Part shown: piece by piece, positions 1 to 8,368 of the stretch | Position numbering within the stretch: position 1 is the first letter of the stretch | Layout: every line of letters begins with the position of its first letter | Assembly: GCA_047975545.1 (NCBI GenBank) | Contig: JBKEDS010000003.1 | Location: forward strand, 1 to 61,829 | From: JBKEDS01 sp047975545 | GTDB taxonomy: Bacteria; Bacteroidota; Bacteroidia; Flavobacteriales; Flavobacteriaceae | Length of the DNA: 61,829 nt | Reading direction: 5' to 3' | Notes under the pieces: model-generated | Told to the model about the DNA's origin: nothing | The model's database searches: none | The model's input: only the letters and a program-made list of their open reading frames with translations | Program-made: the position numbers and the translations under genes

Positions 1-1
1 A

Positions 2-295
2 ATCATAAAAAAAGAACAAAAACGAAAGAAAAACAAAACGTTGGGATATATTTTTGGCAGTCTGGGCGTGTTAACAACAACAAGCGGAATTTTGGTTTTA
101 TCGAAAGTAGACAATAACAATACGCAGGATAATCTAAATGAAGGAGATGCCCTATTAACTGTATTTGGCGGCATTGTTGCCGCCGTAGGGACAATAGAAC
201 TGGGAGTTTCAATACCGCTTTTTGTTTCTTCAAAAAAAAGAAAGAAGGAAAGAAACGCACTAATTTTAAAACTAAACCCAAACTTTGAAAACTAA
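2..295 (+). CDS. Hypothetical two-helix membrane protein, 5' end cut by window
   Basis: The frame is open from base 2 to the stop at 293-295, so the gene probably begins upstream; the TTG at 41 is unlikely to be the real start. The visible 97 residues begin with a lysine-rich stretch, then a first hydrophobic helix (around LGYIFGSLGVLTTTSGI), a short acidic and asparagine-rich loop, a second glycine/alanine-rich helix, and a basic tail with KKRKKER. This suggests a small inner-membrane protein with both ends in the cytoplasm. I do not recognise the family. It lies 12 bases before the DUF4846 gene and may share its transcript. Confidence 0.55.
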   Translation: MIKKEQKRKKNKTLGYIFGSLGVLTTTSGILVLSKVDNNNTQDNLNEGDALLTVFGGIVAAVGTIELGVSIPLFVSSKKRKKERNALILKLNPNFEN

Positions 296-307
296 CGAGG
301 CATTAAA

Positions 308-1177
308 ATGAAGAAAATACTTAGCTTTATTATTCTACTATGCACCCTAAGCCTGATAGCCTACCAATTTAAACCCGTAAAACTGGGTGTTGATGCCGTT
401 GCCACCACGATAAAGCCCACTGATTTTATAAATGAAGAAGGCACGACCATTGCCACCCGGGTAAAAGTTCCCGAAGGCTACAAACGGGCAGCATATCCCG
501 ATGGTTCGTTTCAAGATTATTTGCGCCACTACAAACTAAAACCCTCTGGCAGCAGCATTATTAATTACGACAATACCGAATATTTTTGGCAAATGGGGCA
601 TATTGGCATTTTGGATATTCCCGTTCCCGCCAACGGCTTGCAGCAATGCGCCGATGCCCTTATCCGGGTACGCAGCGAGTACCTTTGGAACAACAACCGC
701 AAAAACGAAATAGGCTTTAATTTTACCAGCGGGCATTATTGCGCTTGGACAAAATACGCCGAAGGTTACCGCCCCAAGATAAGCGGCAACCAAGTAACGT
801 TCCTTAAAACGGCTGCAACCGATTATTCAAAAGCTAATTTTTACAATTATCTTAATCTTATTTTTATGTATTCGGGTACTTTATCGCTATACCACGAACT
901 GCCTAAAATAACCAATACCAAAACCCTTAAAATTGGCGACATGCTCATTAAAGGCGGCTCGCCCGGCCATATAGCCATTATTTGCGACGAAATTGTAAAC
1001 GCACAAGGCGAAAAGCGTTATTTGCTATTTCAGGGCAATACGCCCGCACAAAGTGTCCATTTGGTAAAAAACCTTGAGGACACCAGCATTTCGCCATGGT
1101 ACAAATTGGAACGCCACCAAGTTATACCCGTATCCAACTACATTTTTACAAATTCGGAATTTGTACGTTTTAAATAA
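308..1177 (+). CDS. DUF4846 family exported protein
   Basis: A 289-residue protein with a hydrophobic N-terminal signal (about residues 1-20). The body matches my memory of the DUF4846 family common in Bacteroidota: a region rich in Trp/Tyr/Gly with VRSEYLW near residue 120, FTSGHYCAWTKYAEGYRP, and the C-terminal motif GDMLIKGGSPGHIAIICD, which resembles the loop of NlpC/CHAP-like folds where a conserved His sits. The function is unknown; a periplasmic or surface hydrolase is possible, but I cannot assign catalytic residues with confidence. The start at 308 gives a clean signal peptide and follows an A-rich leader. A 67-base gap with a promoter-like box separates it from the next gene. Confidence 0.75.
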   Translation: MKKILSFIILLCTLSLIAYQFKPVKLGVDAVATTIKPTDFINEEGTTIATRVKVPEGYKRAAYPDGSFQDYLRHYKLKPSGSSIINYDNTEYFWQMGHIGILDIPVPANGLQQCADALIRVRSEYLWNNNRKNEIGFNFTSGHYCAWTKYAEGYRPKISGNQVTFLKTAATDYSKANFYNYLNLIFMYSGTLSLYHELPKITNTKTLKIGDMLIKGGSPGHIAIICDEIVNAQGEKRYLLFQGNTPAQSVHLVKNLEDTSISPWYKLERHQVIPVSNYIFTNSEFVRFK

Positions 1178-1232
1178 TACTCATTTTTTTGGGCCAATCA
1201 AAAAAGTTTAAACAAGTTCAATACGTTTATCG

Positions 1233-1240
1233 TACTTTTG
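1233..1240 (+). promoter_or_regulatory. Bacteroidota -7 box (TACTTTTG) just before a start codon
   Basis: TACTTTTG matches the flavobacterial -7 consensus TAnnTTTG exactly and ends 4 bases before the ATG at 1245. If it is used, the transcript would start at or almost at the start codon, giving a leaderless mRNA. No clear -33 TTG element is seen. Confidence 0.5.
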
Positions 1241-1244
1241 CACC

Positions 1245-1622
1245 ATGAGCACACCTTTAACAACACAGCAACTCCATAACCTGGCCATGAACCATGTGGG
1301 CAAGGAACTGGAACAGCGGGGCTTCGAGTTTATTGCCGTTAATAGCCAGTTAAAAAAACACCCGCAATTTGTGTGCATCGATAAAAACAGCCAATATTAT
1401 TTTGTTATCGTTCGGGCGGTAATCCTACCTGAAAACCCCAACAATTACGATGTGGTTTGGATGGAAAATTTTAAAAAACACGCCTACGAAAAAAACGCCA
1501 AAGTACTGTATGCGGGCGTGGGCCTGGGAAATCCCAATGGCGAGCATCTTCCTGTTTATTTAAACGAAGAATACCTGATGGAATACAACGGCATTCAGTT
1601 TTTGGAAACTAACCTAAATTAA
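1245..1622 (+). CDS. Small conserved flavobacterial protein next to ApbE
   Basis: A 125-residue soluble protein without signal peptide or membrane segment. It has an alpha/beta look with VCIDKNSQYYFVIVRA and VLYAGVGLGNPNGEHLPVYL. Homologues in Flavobacteriaceae are often labelled as a subunit of the sodium-pumping NADH:quinone reductase (NqrF), apparently by neighbourhood. None of the real NqrF features (2Fe-2S cysteines, FAD/NAD domains, about 400 residues) is present, so that name should not be copied. It sits 67 bases upstream of an apbE gene, whose product flavinylates Nqr/Rnf-type subunits, so a link to flavin transfer is a reasonable guess only. Confidence 0.7.
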   Translation: MSTPLTTQQLHNLAMNHVGKELEQRGFEFIAVNSQLKKHPQFVCIDKNSQYYFVIVRAVILPENPNNYDVVWMENFKKHAYEKNAKVLYAGVGLGNPNGEHLPVYLNEEYLMEYNGIQFLETNLN

Positions 1623-1689
1623 CCACGACAAATAAAGCCCCTCGCAAATTTAAACAAAGCCGCACCTACAATTCGTAATCCCTGTCAAG

Positions 1690-2664
1690 ATGAAACCCTT
1701 TCTTCTAATTTTTTCCGCCTTAATTTTAGTATCGTGCACCAATACTGTTAAAAACACCAAATTATCCGGAAGTGTTTTTGGCACCTCGTACCATATAACC
1801 TACCTCTCGCCTATTAACTACCAGAAGGCATTCGACAGTTTGTTCGGGGTTATTAACGCATCGATGTCCACCTATATCCCCACATCGAAAATATCGCGGA
1901 TAAACAATAACGAAACGGTTGAAATTGACAATCATTTTTTAACCGTTTTTAATACTTCAAAAACCATATACCAAGCCACCGGTGGCGCTTTCGACCCCAC
2001 TATTGGCGTTGTGGTAAATGCTTGGGATTTTGGCCCCGAGGGAAAAATCCAGAGTTTAGATAGTTTAAAAATCGATAGCCTAATGGCCTACGTAGGATTT
2101 AATAAGGTAAGCGCAACCAACAACATAATAACCAAGCAACCCGGTACTTTTATCGATTTTAACGCCATTGCCAAAGGGTATGCCGTAGATGTTATAGGTG
2201 AATTTTTGGAAACCCAAAATATTGCCGATTATTTAGTTGAAATTGGTGGCGAAATACGGGCTAAAGGTTTAAATAAAGAAAAAGAAAGTGCTTGGAAAAT
2301 AGGCATAGAACAGCCACATTTCAACGGTGAGCAATCTATTTTAAAAGCCATTTCGATACAAAACGAAGCCATGGCAACCTCCGGCACGTACCGCAAATTT
2401 AAAGTAGACGGCAACGGCAACCGTTACTCGCACATTATCGATACCAAAACGGGCTACCCAAGCAAAACCAATTTGTTAAGCATTTCGGTTATAGCCAAGG
2501 ACTGCATGACCGCCGATGCCTATGCCACAGCCTTTAAAACTATGGGAATTGAAAACGTTTCGGGATTTTTAAAAACCCGTCCCGAACTAAAAGCATTCTT
2601 GATTTTTGAAAACGAAAACGGTGCTTTTGAAACGCTTTCGCTAAATGGGTTTCCTGATGAATAA
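1690..2664 (+). CDS. apbE: FAD:protein FMN transferase (ApbE family), lipoprotein
   Basis: Transfers FMN from FAD to a threonine of target proteins such as NqrB/NqrC or RnfG in the periplasm, using magnesium. The 324-residue length is typical. A lipoprotein signal ends in LILVSC at residue 16. Family motifs run in order: GTSYHITY, ATGGAFDPTIGVVVNAWDFG, DFNAIAKGYAVD, EIGGEIRAKG, ATSGTYRKF with SHIIDTKTGYP, and the metal-binding DCMTADAYATAFKTMG near the C-terminus. The small gene upstream is probably in the same unit. The target is not in this window. The assignment is firm; the physiological partner is inferred. Confidence 0.92.
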   Translation: MKPFLLIFSALILVSCTNTVKNTKLSGSVFGTSYHITYLSPINYQKAFDSLFGVINASMSTYIPTSKISRINNNETVEIDNHFLTVFNTSKTIYQATGGAFDPTIGVVVNAWDFGPEGKIQSLDSLKIDSLMAYVGFNKVSATNNIITKQPGTFIDFNAIAKGYAVDVIGEFLETQNIADYLVEIGGEIRAKGLNKEKESAWKIGIEQPHFNGEQSILKAISIQNEAMATSGTYRKFKVDGNGNRYSHIIDTKTGYPSKTNLLSISVIAKDCMTADAYATAFKTMGIENVSGFLKTRPELKAFLIFENENGAFETLSLNGFPDE

Positions 2665-2728
2665 TTTTTCAGATTACTTACTTTTATTTATTCTCAGTTA
2701 ATATCGGGGTTGACTCGCCCAACGCCCA

Positions 2729-3499
2729 TTATGTTTTTTGTACTACGGGAATAATTTCGCCTTTTGCCAAGCGGTATTTTTCTATATCGCCTTCTTTTAA
2801 ATTTGAGGTATAATCAACTTCTTCTACTTTAAAACCAATACTTCTTAATTTATTAAAATAATCGCGGCCATAAACCCGAACATGGTCGTATTGTCCAAAA
2901 ATTTTTGTCCGTTCTTTTTTGTCGGTAATGGTATTGTCCTCAAAAGTTGTTGGTCTGTTTAAATCTTGCGGAATTTGAAAAATGCCCCAACCTCCGGGCT
3001 TCATTACCCGGTAAAGTTCCTGCATGGCCTTGGTATCGTCCGGGATATGTTCTAAAACGTGGTTGCACAAAATAACATCATAAGTGTCGGTGTTAAAAGG
3101 TAAATTACAAATATCGGCCTTAACATCGGCTATGGGCGACAGTAAATCGGTTGTGGTATAATCGATGTTTTTTAATGCCCGAAACCGTTTTAAAAAACAT
3201 TGCTCGGGCGCAAAATGTAGGACTTTCAATTTTTCTGCGGAAGTAAAAAAATCGGTTTCGCTTTTTAAATACAACCAAAGTAGCCTATGGCGTTCTAAAC
3301 TTAAGGTCGAAGGCGACAACACATTATTGCGCTGTTTGCCATAGCCATAGGGCAAAAAGGTTTTAAAACTCTTGCCATCGATTGGGTCGGTGTATTTTTT
3401 TCCTTTTAAAACAAATGATAGAATGGGGCGAATAATGTAGCTTAACCTAATGAGCAGAGGTCTTGGAATGGTATTGAGCAGTGTTTTTAAAATTTTCAT
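2729..3499 (-). CDS. SAM-dependent class I methyltransferase
   Basis: A 256-residue cytosolic protein with a Rossmann methyltransferase core. Motif I is diverged (LKVLHFAPEQ near residue 97). Later motifs are clear: CDLPF-like (ICNLPFNTDTYDVILCNHVLEHIPDD) and MKPGGWGIFQIP. The type with CNHVLEHIPDD is the Methyltransf_11 group, acting on small molecules or glycans. The N-terminal 60 residues are basic and hydrophobic, which could allow membrane contact. The substrate is unknown. It is convergent with apbE and is followed upstream by the decayed GxxExxY locus. Confidence 0.82.
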   Translation of the reverse strand: MKILKTLLNTIPRPLLIRLSYIIRPILSFVLKGKKYTDPIDGKSFKTFLPYGYGKQRNNVLSPSTLSLERHRLLWLYLKSETDFFTSAEKLKVLHFAPEQCFLKRFRALKNIDYTTTDLLSPIADVKADICNLPFNTDTYDVILCNHVLEHIPDDTKAMQELYRVMKPGGWGIFQIPQDLNRPTTFEDNTITDKKERTKIFGQYDHVRVYGRDYFNKLRSIGFKVEEVDYTSNLKEGDIEKYRLAKGEIIPVVQKT

Positions 3500-3513
3500 T
3501 TGTCGGGTTTGTT

Positions 3514-3551
3514 ACACGGAGCTTCGCAAAGAAACGCAAAGTTGCACAGAG
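3514..3551. repeat. GxxExxY-flanking repeat, downstream copy
   Basis: A cluster of short CACGGAG / CGCAAAG / CACAGAG words on the plus strand. It is the same word family as at 4014-4050, on the other side of the decayed GxxExxY gene. Such flanking words accompany GxxExxY genes in many genomes as I recall them; what they do is unknown. Confidence 0.5.
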
Positions 3552-3634
3552 TTTTTGTTTTTTTGTCCTATTTTGGATGGATTTTTGAATTAAAATGTTG
3601 TTAAACGGGGAGTTACATAAAAAAACGCAAAAAT

Positions 3635-3936
3635 TCACGGTGTGTTTATAAAACGTTTTATCCCGTTTTTCAGAAGTTTTGTATTAAAATTAATAAGAAG
3701 TCCAAGCGGATACTTCCCTAATTTCACACGAATAAATCGATTCTGTAACCGTGGTCCAATGTTATATCTTTATAAATTATTGGAAGCGCTTTTTCTTTTT
3801 CAACTTTTAAGCCTTCAGATTTTAATTCGAAACGCAAACACTCTTGATATGCACTTTCTAAAAGCCCAGGCCCCAAGGCTCTATGAACCTCGATTGCCTT
3901 CCCTATTATTACTTTTGTCAAGTTTCCCTCTTGCAT
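3635..3936 (-). pseudogene. GxxExxY family protein, internally deleted and frameshifted
   Basis: The N-terminal part (start 3936, stop at 3724) is a clean GxxExxY family N-terminus: KVIIGKAIEVHRALGPGLLESAYQ, then DHGYRIDLFV. Intact members are about 125 residues with a PD-(D/E)XK-like core. Here the frame stops after 70 residues. In the +2 frame directly after it, the typical family C-terminus continues: KLGKYPLGLLINFNTKLL and KNGIKRFIN, ending at 3635. About 30 residues that should carry the catalytic lysine region (IELK-like) are missing between the two parts. I read this as an internal deletion with frameshift, so the gene is inactive. Confidence 0.8.
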
Positions 3937-4013
3937 TTGTACGTTTTTCCATTAACCCAATATGCGATTACACTCCTTAAAAACAGAGTACCAACAATTA
4001 CTTTCTTTTGTTT

Positions 4014-4050
4014 TCTTTGCGAATCTCTGCGTTCCTTTGTGAATCTCTGT
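4014..4050. repeat. GxxExxY-flanking repeat, upstream copy
   Basis: On the minus strand two near-identical units follow each other, both of the form CAGAGATTCnCAAAG, spaced about 20 bases apart. They lie between map and the GxxExxY remnant and match the word family at 3514-3551, so the dead gene is bracketed on both sides. Confidence 0.55.
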
Positions 4051-4057
4051 AATATCC

Positions 4058-4861
4058 CTACGCCTTAAACTCGTCCTCCTCGCTACTCGCAATTCCTAAG
4101 GCTTCATAAATATAAGAAAACGTTGAAAGCAGTTCGGGCTTGCCGTTAACAATGGCCACATCGTGCTCGAAATGTGCACTGGGCTTGTTGTCCAGAGTTG
4201 TTATGGTCCAGCCATCGTTATGTTGCTTTATACGGTGCGTGCCCATATTAATCATGGGTTCAATGGCCACAACCATACCTTCCATAAACTTTTTGCCCTT
4301 ACCTCGCTTGCCATAGTTTGGCATTTCGGGATCTTCGTGCATTTTTTGCCCCAAACCGTGTCCTACCAGCTCGCGAACTACGCCGTAGCCGTGGTCCTCG
4401 CAATATTTTTGAATGGCATAACCAACATCGCCCACCCTATTGTTTACCTTAAATTCCTTTATGCCCACGTAAAGCGATTCTTTTGTAATTTGAAGCAGCT
4501 TTTTGGTTTCGGGGGCAATTTCGCCAACGGCAAAGGTATAGGCATGGTCGCCATAAAAACCGTTTTTTAAAGCACCACAATCTATGGAAATAATATCGCC
4601 TTCTTGCAAGGGTTCGTTATTGGGTATGCCGTGCACTACTTGGCTATTGGGACTCATACAAAGCGTATTGGGAAAATCGTAGAGACCTAAAAATCCCGGC
4701 ACCGCACCATGGTCGCGAATACAGGTTTCGGCAATTCTGTCCAATTGCAAAGTAGTTACTCCTGGTTTTATTTCCTTGGCCAGCTCGCCCAAGGTTTTAG
4801 ATACGATTAAGGCACTTTCGCGCATTAACTCTATTTCTTCTTTGGTTTTTATAACAATCAT
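4058..4861 (-). CDS. map: Type I methionine aminopeptidase
   Basis: Removes the initiator methionine from nascent proteins in the cytoplasm. The protein has 267 residues and the complete metal-binding set of the family: D94, D105, H168, E201 and E232, with substrate-contacting H77 (VVHGIP) and H175. The motifs LVGHGLGQKMHEDP and AIEPMINMG are textbook. There is no N-terminal zinc-finger extension, as usual in bacteria. The start at 4861 follows a TACTTTTG box at 4879-4886. A HAD hydrolase and phosphoglycerate mutase lie upstream on the same strand. Confidence 0.96.
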   Translation of the reverse strand: MIVIKTKEEIELMRESALIVSKTLGELAKEIKPGVTTLQLDRIAETCIRDHGAVPGFLGLYDFPNTLCMSPNSQVVHGIPNNEPLQEGDIISIDCGALKNGFYGDHAYTFAVGEIAPETKKLLQITKESLYVGIKEFKVNNRVGDVGYAIQKYCEDHGYGVVRELVGHGLGQKMHEDPEMPNYGKRGKGKKFMEGMVVAIEPMINMGTHRIKQHNDGWTITTLDNKPSAHFEHDVAIVNGKPELLSTFSYIYEALGIASSEEDEFKA

Positions 4862-4878
4862 GCTCTTAAAAATATTTG

Positions 4879-4886
4879 CAAAAGTA
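4879..4886 (-). promoter_or_regulatory. -7 box TACTTTTG upstream of map
   Basis: Exact match to TAnnTTTG on the minus strand, 17 bases before the map start codon, in the 64-base gap after the HAD gene. It suggests that map has its own promoter. Confidence 0.5.
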
Positions 4887-4925
4887 CATAGAAAAGTGGT
4901 ATTAACAGAAGGTTAAAAAAAAGGC

Positions 4926-5330
4926 TTATTTGAAAAACCAAAATAAACCTTTTTTCTTTTCTTGTTTTGGCAACTCGGTATTGGTTAGTTCGTGATAAAT
5001 TTCGCCCCAACCTTTCATTCCGCCAATATTTCTATCGTCGATAAATATGTCGGCATGGATTTTTCGGCTTCTTTCGTTAGAATATTCCTCGTCCGGATAA
5101 CTTTGGTTTACCGCATAAAAAACAACGCCGTTAGATTGGCAAAAGGCCACGGCCTCATCCAATTCTTTGCCGTATCTATACGTCCATAAAACAAGCCTAA
5201 ACCCTTGTTTTTGTAGCATTTTTAGGGTATCGAACGCAAACGTTAGAGGTTTTCCTATTTTTGGATAAGCATCTTCTACAATAGTGCCATCAAAATCGAC
5301 CGCTATAATTTTATGCTGGTTAAAATTCAT
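4926..5330 (-). CDS. Small HAD-superfamily hydrolase
   Basis: A 134-residue cap-less HAD phosphatase. The N-terminal nucleophile motif is AVDFDGTIVED (nucleophile is the first Asp of DFDGT), motif II is LVLWTYR, and the acidic motif is DIFIDDRNIGG. The small size and the DFDGT / WTYR / IDDRN combination resemble the BT0820-like sugar or nucleotide phosphatases of Bacteroidota; the substrate is unknown. Its ATG directly follows the TAG stop of gpmI (no gap), so the two are probably translated from one message. A poorly conserved basic tail ends the protein. Confidence 0.85.
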   Translation of the reverse strand: MNFNQHKIIAVDFDGTIVEDAYPKIGKPLTFAFDTLKMLQKQGFRLVLWTYRYGKELDEAVAFCQSNGVVFYAVNQSYPDEEYSNERSRKIHADIFIDDRNIGGMKGWGEIYHELTNTELPKQEKKKGLFWFFK

Positions 5331-6848
5331 CTATACTAACGCATGTTGGGTCATGGCTTTTGGTTGCTCCACGCCCATTAGTTTTAATATGGTAGGCGCA
5401 ACATCGCCCAAAATACCGTCTTTAATTTGTTTTAAATCCTTATCGATTAAAATAACGGGTACCGGATTAGTGGTGTGCGCCGTATTTGGTGTACCGTCGG
5501 GGTTTATCATGGTTTCACAATTACCATGATCGGCTATTAGCAGGGTGGTGTATCCGTTTTCCAAAGCCGTGGTTACTACGTCTTTTACACAAACATCTAC
5601 GGCTTCGCAGGCTTTAATGGCAGCTTCCATAACACCCGTGTGGCCAACCATATCGCCATTTGCAAAGTTTAGGCACACAAAATCCACATCGCCCTTTTTA
5701 AGCTCCGGTACCAAAGCATCACGCAGTTCGTAGGCGCTCATTTCGGGTTTTAGGTCGTATGTAGCTACTTTTGGCGAATTTCTTAAAATACGGGTTTCGC
5801 CCTCGAATTCCTTTTCTTGCCCCCCAGAGAAGAAAAACGTAACGTGCGGATATTTTTCGGTTTCGGCAATACGGATTTGTTTTTTGCCGTTTTTAGATAG
5901 CACCTCGCCCAAGGTTTCGGTTAAGTTGTCCTTGTTAAAAATTACATGTACGTTTTTATAGGTATCGTCGTAATTGGTAAGCGTTACATAATACAAATTG
6001 AGCTTGTGCATATTTTGCTCGTGAAAATCTTTTTGCGAAAGGGCTTCGGTAAGTTCACGCCCACGATCGGTCCTGAAATTGAAGAAAACTACAACATCGC
6101 CATCCTTTATCGTGGCTACGGGTTTATTGTTGCCGTCGACCATAATAATGGGCTTAATAAACTCGTCGGTAACATCGTCGTCATAACTTTTTTGAATGGT
6201 TTCGGTAACGTTGGTGGAATGTTCGCCTATGCCATTAACCACGGCATCGTAGGCCAACTTAACACGTTCCCAACGTTTGTCCCTGTCCATAGCATAGTAC
6301 CGCCCTGTTACGGTGGCCAATTTGCTGTTCGACTTTTCGAGATAGCCTTCCAGTTCGGTTAAAAAACCATAACCCGATTTGGGGTCAACATCGCGCCCAT
6401 CGGTAAAGCCGTGTACGAAAGTGTTTTTTAGCCCAAAATCGTTGGCGGCATCCAACAATCCGTATAAATGATTGATATGCGAATGCACGCCACCATCGCT
6501 TAAAAGCCCAAGAAAGTGAACATCCTTGTTATTCTCTTTTGCATAGGCAAAAGCATCAACCAAAACCTTTTCGTTATTTAAGGTTTTATTTTTAACGGCC
6601 AAGTTAACCTTTACCAAATCTTGGTACACAATACGCCCGGCGCCAAGGTTCATATGCCCTACCTCGCTATTGCCCATTTGTCCTTCGGGAAGGCCAACGT
6701 GCAGCCCATCGGTTCGTAAAGTGGCGTAAGGATATTTTTTATAAAGTGAATCTATAAATGGCGTATCGGCATTATCGATGGCCGATACTTTTGGGTCGGG
6801 GGAATTGCCCCAACCGTCTAATATCATAAGTATAACTTTTTTGTTCAT
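5331..6848 (-). CDS. gpmI: 2,3-bisphosphoglycerate-independent phosphoglycerate mutase
   Basis: Interconverts 3- and 2-phosphoglycerate in glycolysis, using manganese and a phosphoserine intermediate. The 505-residue length is standard. The N-terminus has ILDGWGNS (D11 a metal ligand) and the phosphorylated serine S61 in GQMGNSEVGHMNLG. Later motifs are GFTDGRDVDPKSG, GRYYAMDRDKRWER, NFRTDRGRELT, FVCLNFANGDMVGHTG and LLIADHGNCE, which carry the remaining metal ligands. A TATATTTG box lies at 6870-6877. The HAD gene follows with no gap. Confidence 0.97.
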   Translation of the reverse strand: MNKKVILMILDGWGNSPDPKVSAIDNADTPFIDSLYKKYPYATLRTDGLHVGLPEGQMGNSEVGHMNLGAGRIVYQDLVKVNLAVKNKTLNNEKVLVDAFAYAKENNKDVHFLGLLSDGGVHSHINHLYGLLDAANDFGLKNTFVHGFTDGRDVDPKSGYGFLTELEGYLEKSNSKLATVTGRYYAMDRDKRWERVKLAYDAVVNGIGEHSTNVTETIQKSYDDDVTDEFIKPIIMVDGNNKPVATIKDGDVVVFFNFRTDRGRELTEALSQKDFHEQNMHKLNLYYVTLTNYDDTYKNVHVIFNKDNLTETLGEVLSKNGKKQIRIAETEKYPHVTFFFSGGQEKEFEGETRILRNSPKVATYDLKPEMSAYELRDALVPELKKGDVDFVCLNFANGDMVGHTGVMEAAIKACEAVDVCVKDVVTTALENGYTTLLIADHGNCETMINPDGTPNTAHTTNPVPVILIDKDLKQIKDGILGDVAPTILKLMGVEQPKAMTQHALV

Positions 6849-6869
6849 GGTGTTGAATTTTTACTGTAC

Positions 6870-6877
6870 CAAATATA
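6870..6877 (-). promoter_or_regulatory. -7 box TATATTTG upstream of gpmI
   Basis: Exact TAnnTTTG match on the minus strand, 21 bases before the gpmI start. The -33 region is weak. Confidence 0.45.
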
Positions 6878-7087
6878 CTGAAGATATACCGAAATACACC
6901 GATAAAAGTTTGTAAATAGCCGTTTTTACAAGCTTTTCCGTAGAATTAAAAAAAACCCACAATATGATAGAAATAAGCACTTCAAATGTTAAAATCCATA
7001 AAAAATATTCATTTTATGTAACAAAATGAAAATGGCAGCGTCTTTAAAATACATCAAAAAACGAACATTAAATTAAAATCTTTCATC

Positions 7088-7483
7088 ATGAAAAAAACAA
7101 TCATCACATTGGCTGTTACTGCCTGTTTTTCAGCAACAACCCTGTATGCAAACCCTTCAGCACTTCAACCCAAACCATTTAAAACCGAAACCGTATTTAA
7201 GGTGAATGCCTTTTGTGTTTCTATTGCCAAAGGCGACTTGGAAACCGTAAAAATTTTATTGGCGAGAGGTGAAGATGCCAACAAAAAATCGAACGGAATG
7301 ACACCGATTATGTACGCGGCAAAATTTAACCGTACGGAAATTTTAAAGCTTTTAATGGCAGAAGGCGCCGATTTAAAAGCTAAAAGCGATAAAGGCTACA
7401 CGGCTTTAAACTATGCACAAATGCACGGTGCCAAACAGGCTAAAACCGTTATTGAAAATGCTTTATTGGAAAAGAATAATTAA
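7088..7483 (+). CDS. Exported ankyrin-repeat protein
   Basis: A 131-residue protein with a signal peptide (cut likely after TLYA, about residue 21). From residue 45 on there are two to three ankyrin units: AKGDLETVKILLARGEDAN, GMTPIMYAAKFNRTEILKLL with AEGADL, and a final GYTALNYAQMHGAKQAKTVIEN. It is likely a small periplasmic protein that binds another protein; the partner is unknown. It stands alone between gpmI (divergent) and an M48 peptidase (convergent) and ends in a strong terminator. Small secreted ankyrin proteins of this kind are common in flavobacteria, with no settled role. Confidence 0.82.
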   Translation: MKKTIITLAVTACFSATTLYANPSALQPKPFKTETVFKVNAFCVSIAKGDLETVKILLARGEDANKKSNGMTPIMYAAKFNRTEILKLLMAEGADLKAKSDKGYTALNYAQMHGAKQAKTVIENALLEKNN

Positions 7484-7516
7484 TATATTTTTAATTATTT
7501 TGAGTTAGTCGCTCTT

Positions 7517-7544
7517 AAAAAGCCTTGCTTGGCAAGGCTTTTTT
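7517..7544. terminator. Bidirectional intrinsic terminator
   Basis: AAAAGCCTTGC, a short loop, then GCAAGGCTTTT followed by more T. The perfect 11-bp stem with A-rich and T-rich flanks can end both the ankyrin transcript (plus) and the M48 transcript (minus). Confidence 0.85.
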
Positions 7545-8312
7545 TTATTGATTGCGGTATTTTTCTATTGCCGCCCTAATTTTTTCAATTCGGTTATCGG
7601 GGTCGGGGTGCGTGCTTTGGAATTCGGGTACACGATTGGGGCCTGCGGCGGCTTTTAAAATTTCCATAACGCCAATCATTTCCTCGGGGTTGTATCCTGC
7701 GTTAATCATAAACCACACGCCCAAATCATCGCTTTCCAACTCGTCGTCCCTACCGTTTGTCAACAATGTGTTTTGGCCAATATTGCCAACCAAATCGCCA
7801 ATATCGGCACCAACCGAACCGGCTGTTGCCAAACCTTGCCAATATTCGGTTTCGGCAATACGCTCAGCACTGTGCCTCCCAAGAACATGCCCGATTTCGT
7901 GACCTAAAACCCCTGCAAGTTGGTCTTCGTTTTCAAGTTTGGAAAATAAGGCATAAGTAATAAATATCTGCCCGCCCGGCAACGCAAAGGCATTAATGGT
8001 GTTGGGGTCGCTTAACAAATGAAACTCGTACTGGTACGGCGTTTCCTTGGCTACGCTGTTATTTACCAGTTTATTGCCCACATTGTCCACCAAGGCCTGA
8101 TATTGGGTGTTCGGGTAAAGCCCGCCGTACTGTTCGGTTAACTGAGGGGCGCTTTGTAAGCCTATGGCTATTTCCTTTTCGGGCGCCATGGATATGGTTT
8201 GCATGCGGCCCGTATATGGGTTTTCCTCGCGCTGGCTACAACGCTTTACCACGAAAAAAAGGGCTATGGCCACCCCTATTAATAATCGGACTTTAAAATT
8301 TCTGCTTCTCAT
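7545..8312 (-). CDS. M48 family zinc metallopeptidase, membrane-anchored
   Basis: A 255-residue protein with one N-terminal hydrophobic segment (about residues 9-23, VRLLIGVAIALFFVV) and a following Cys, so it is either anchored or a lipoprotein. The zinc motif HEIGH is at residues 138-142 in VLGHEIGHVLGRHSAER, and the third ligand lies in the ELESDDLG stretch near residue 191. GGQIFITYALF before the zinc motif is typical of the BepA/LoiP-like group that works on misfolded outer-membrane proteins in the periplasm. The substrate here is unknown. It is monocistronic and shares a terminator with the ankyrin gene. Confidence 0.9.
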   Translation of the reverse strand: MRSRNFKVRLLIGVAIALFFVVKRCSQREENPYTGRMQTISMAPEKEIAIGLQSAPQLTEQYGGLYPNTQYQALVDNVGNKLVNNSVAKETPYQYEFHLLSDPNTINAFALPGGQIFITYALFSKLENEDQLAGVLGHEIGHVLGRHSAERIAETEYWQGLATAGSVGADIGDLVGNIGQNTLLTNGRDDELESDDLGVWFMINAGYNPEEMIGVMEILKAAAGPNRVPEFQSTHPDPDNRIEKIRAAIEKYRNQ

Positions 8313-8368
8313 TTAAAAACTATTTGCGATAAATGTACAAAACTTCTGCTTTAGTTACCCTAAAAACA

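Noticed and set aside
1245..1622. NqrF (NADH:quinone reductase subunit F) name for the small protein
   Set aside because: It lacks the 2Fe-2S cysteines, flavin and NAD domains and is a third of the expected length.
3642..3980. Plus-strand reading frame over the GxxExxY locus
   Set aside because: It is the antisense of the recognisable GxxExxY pieces and has no family features.
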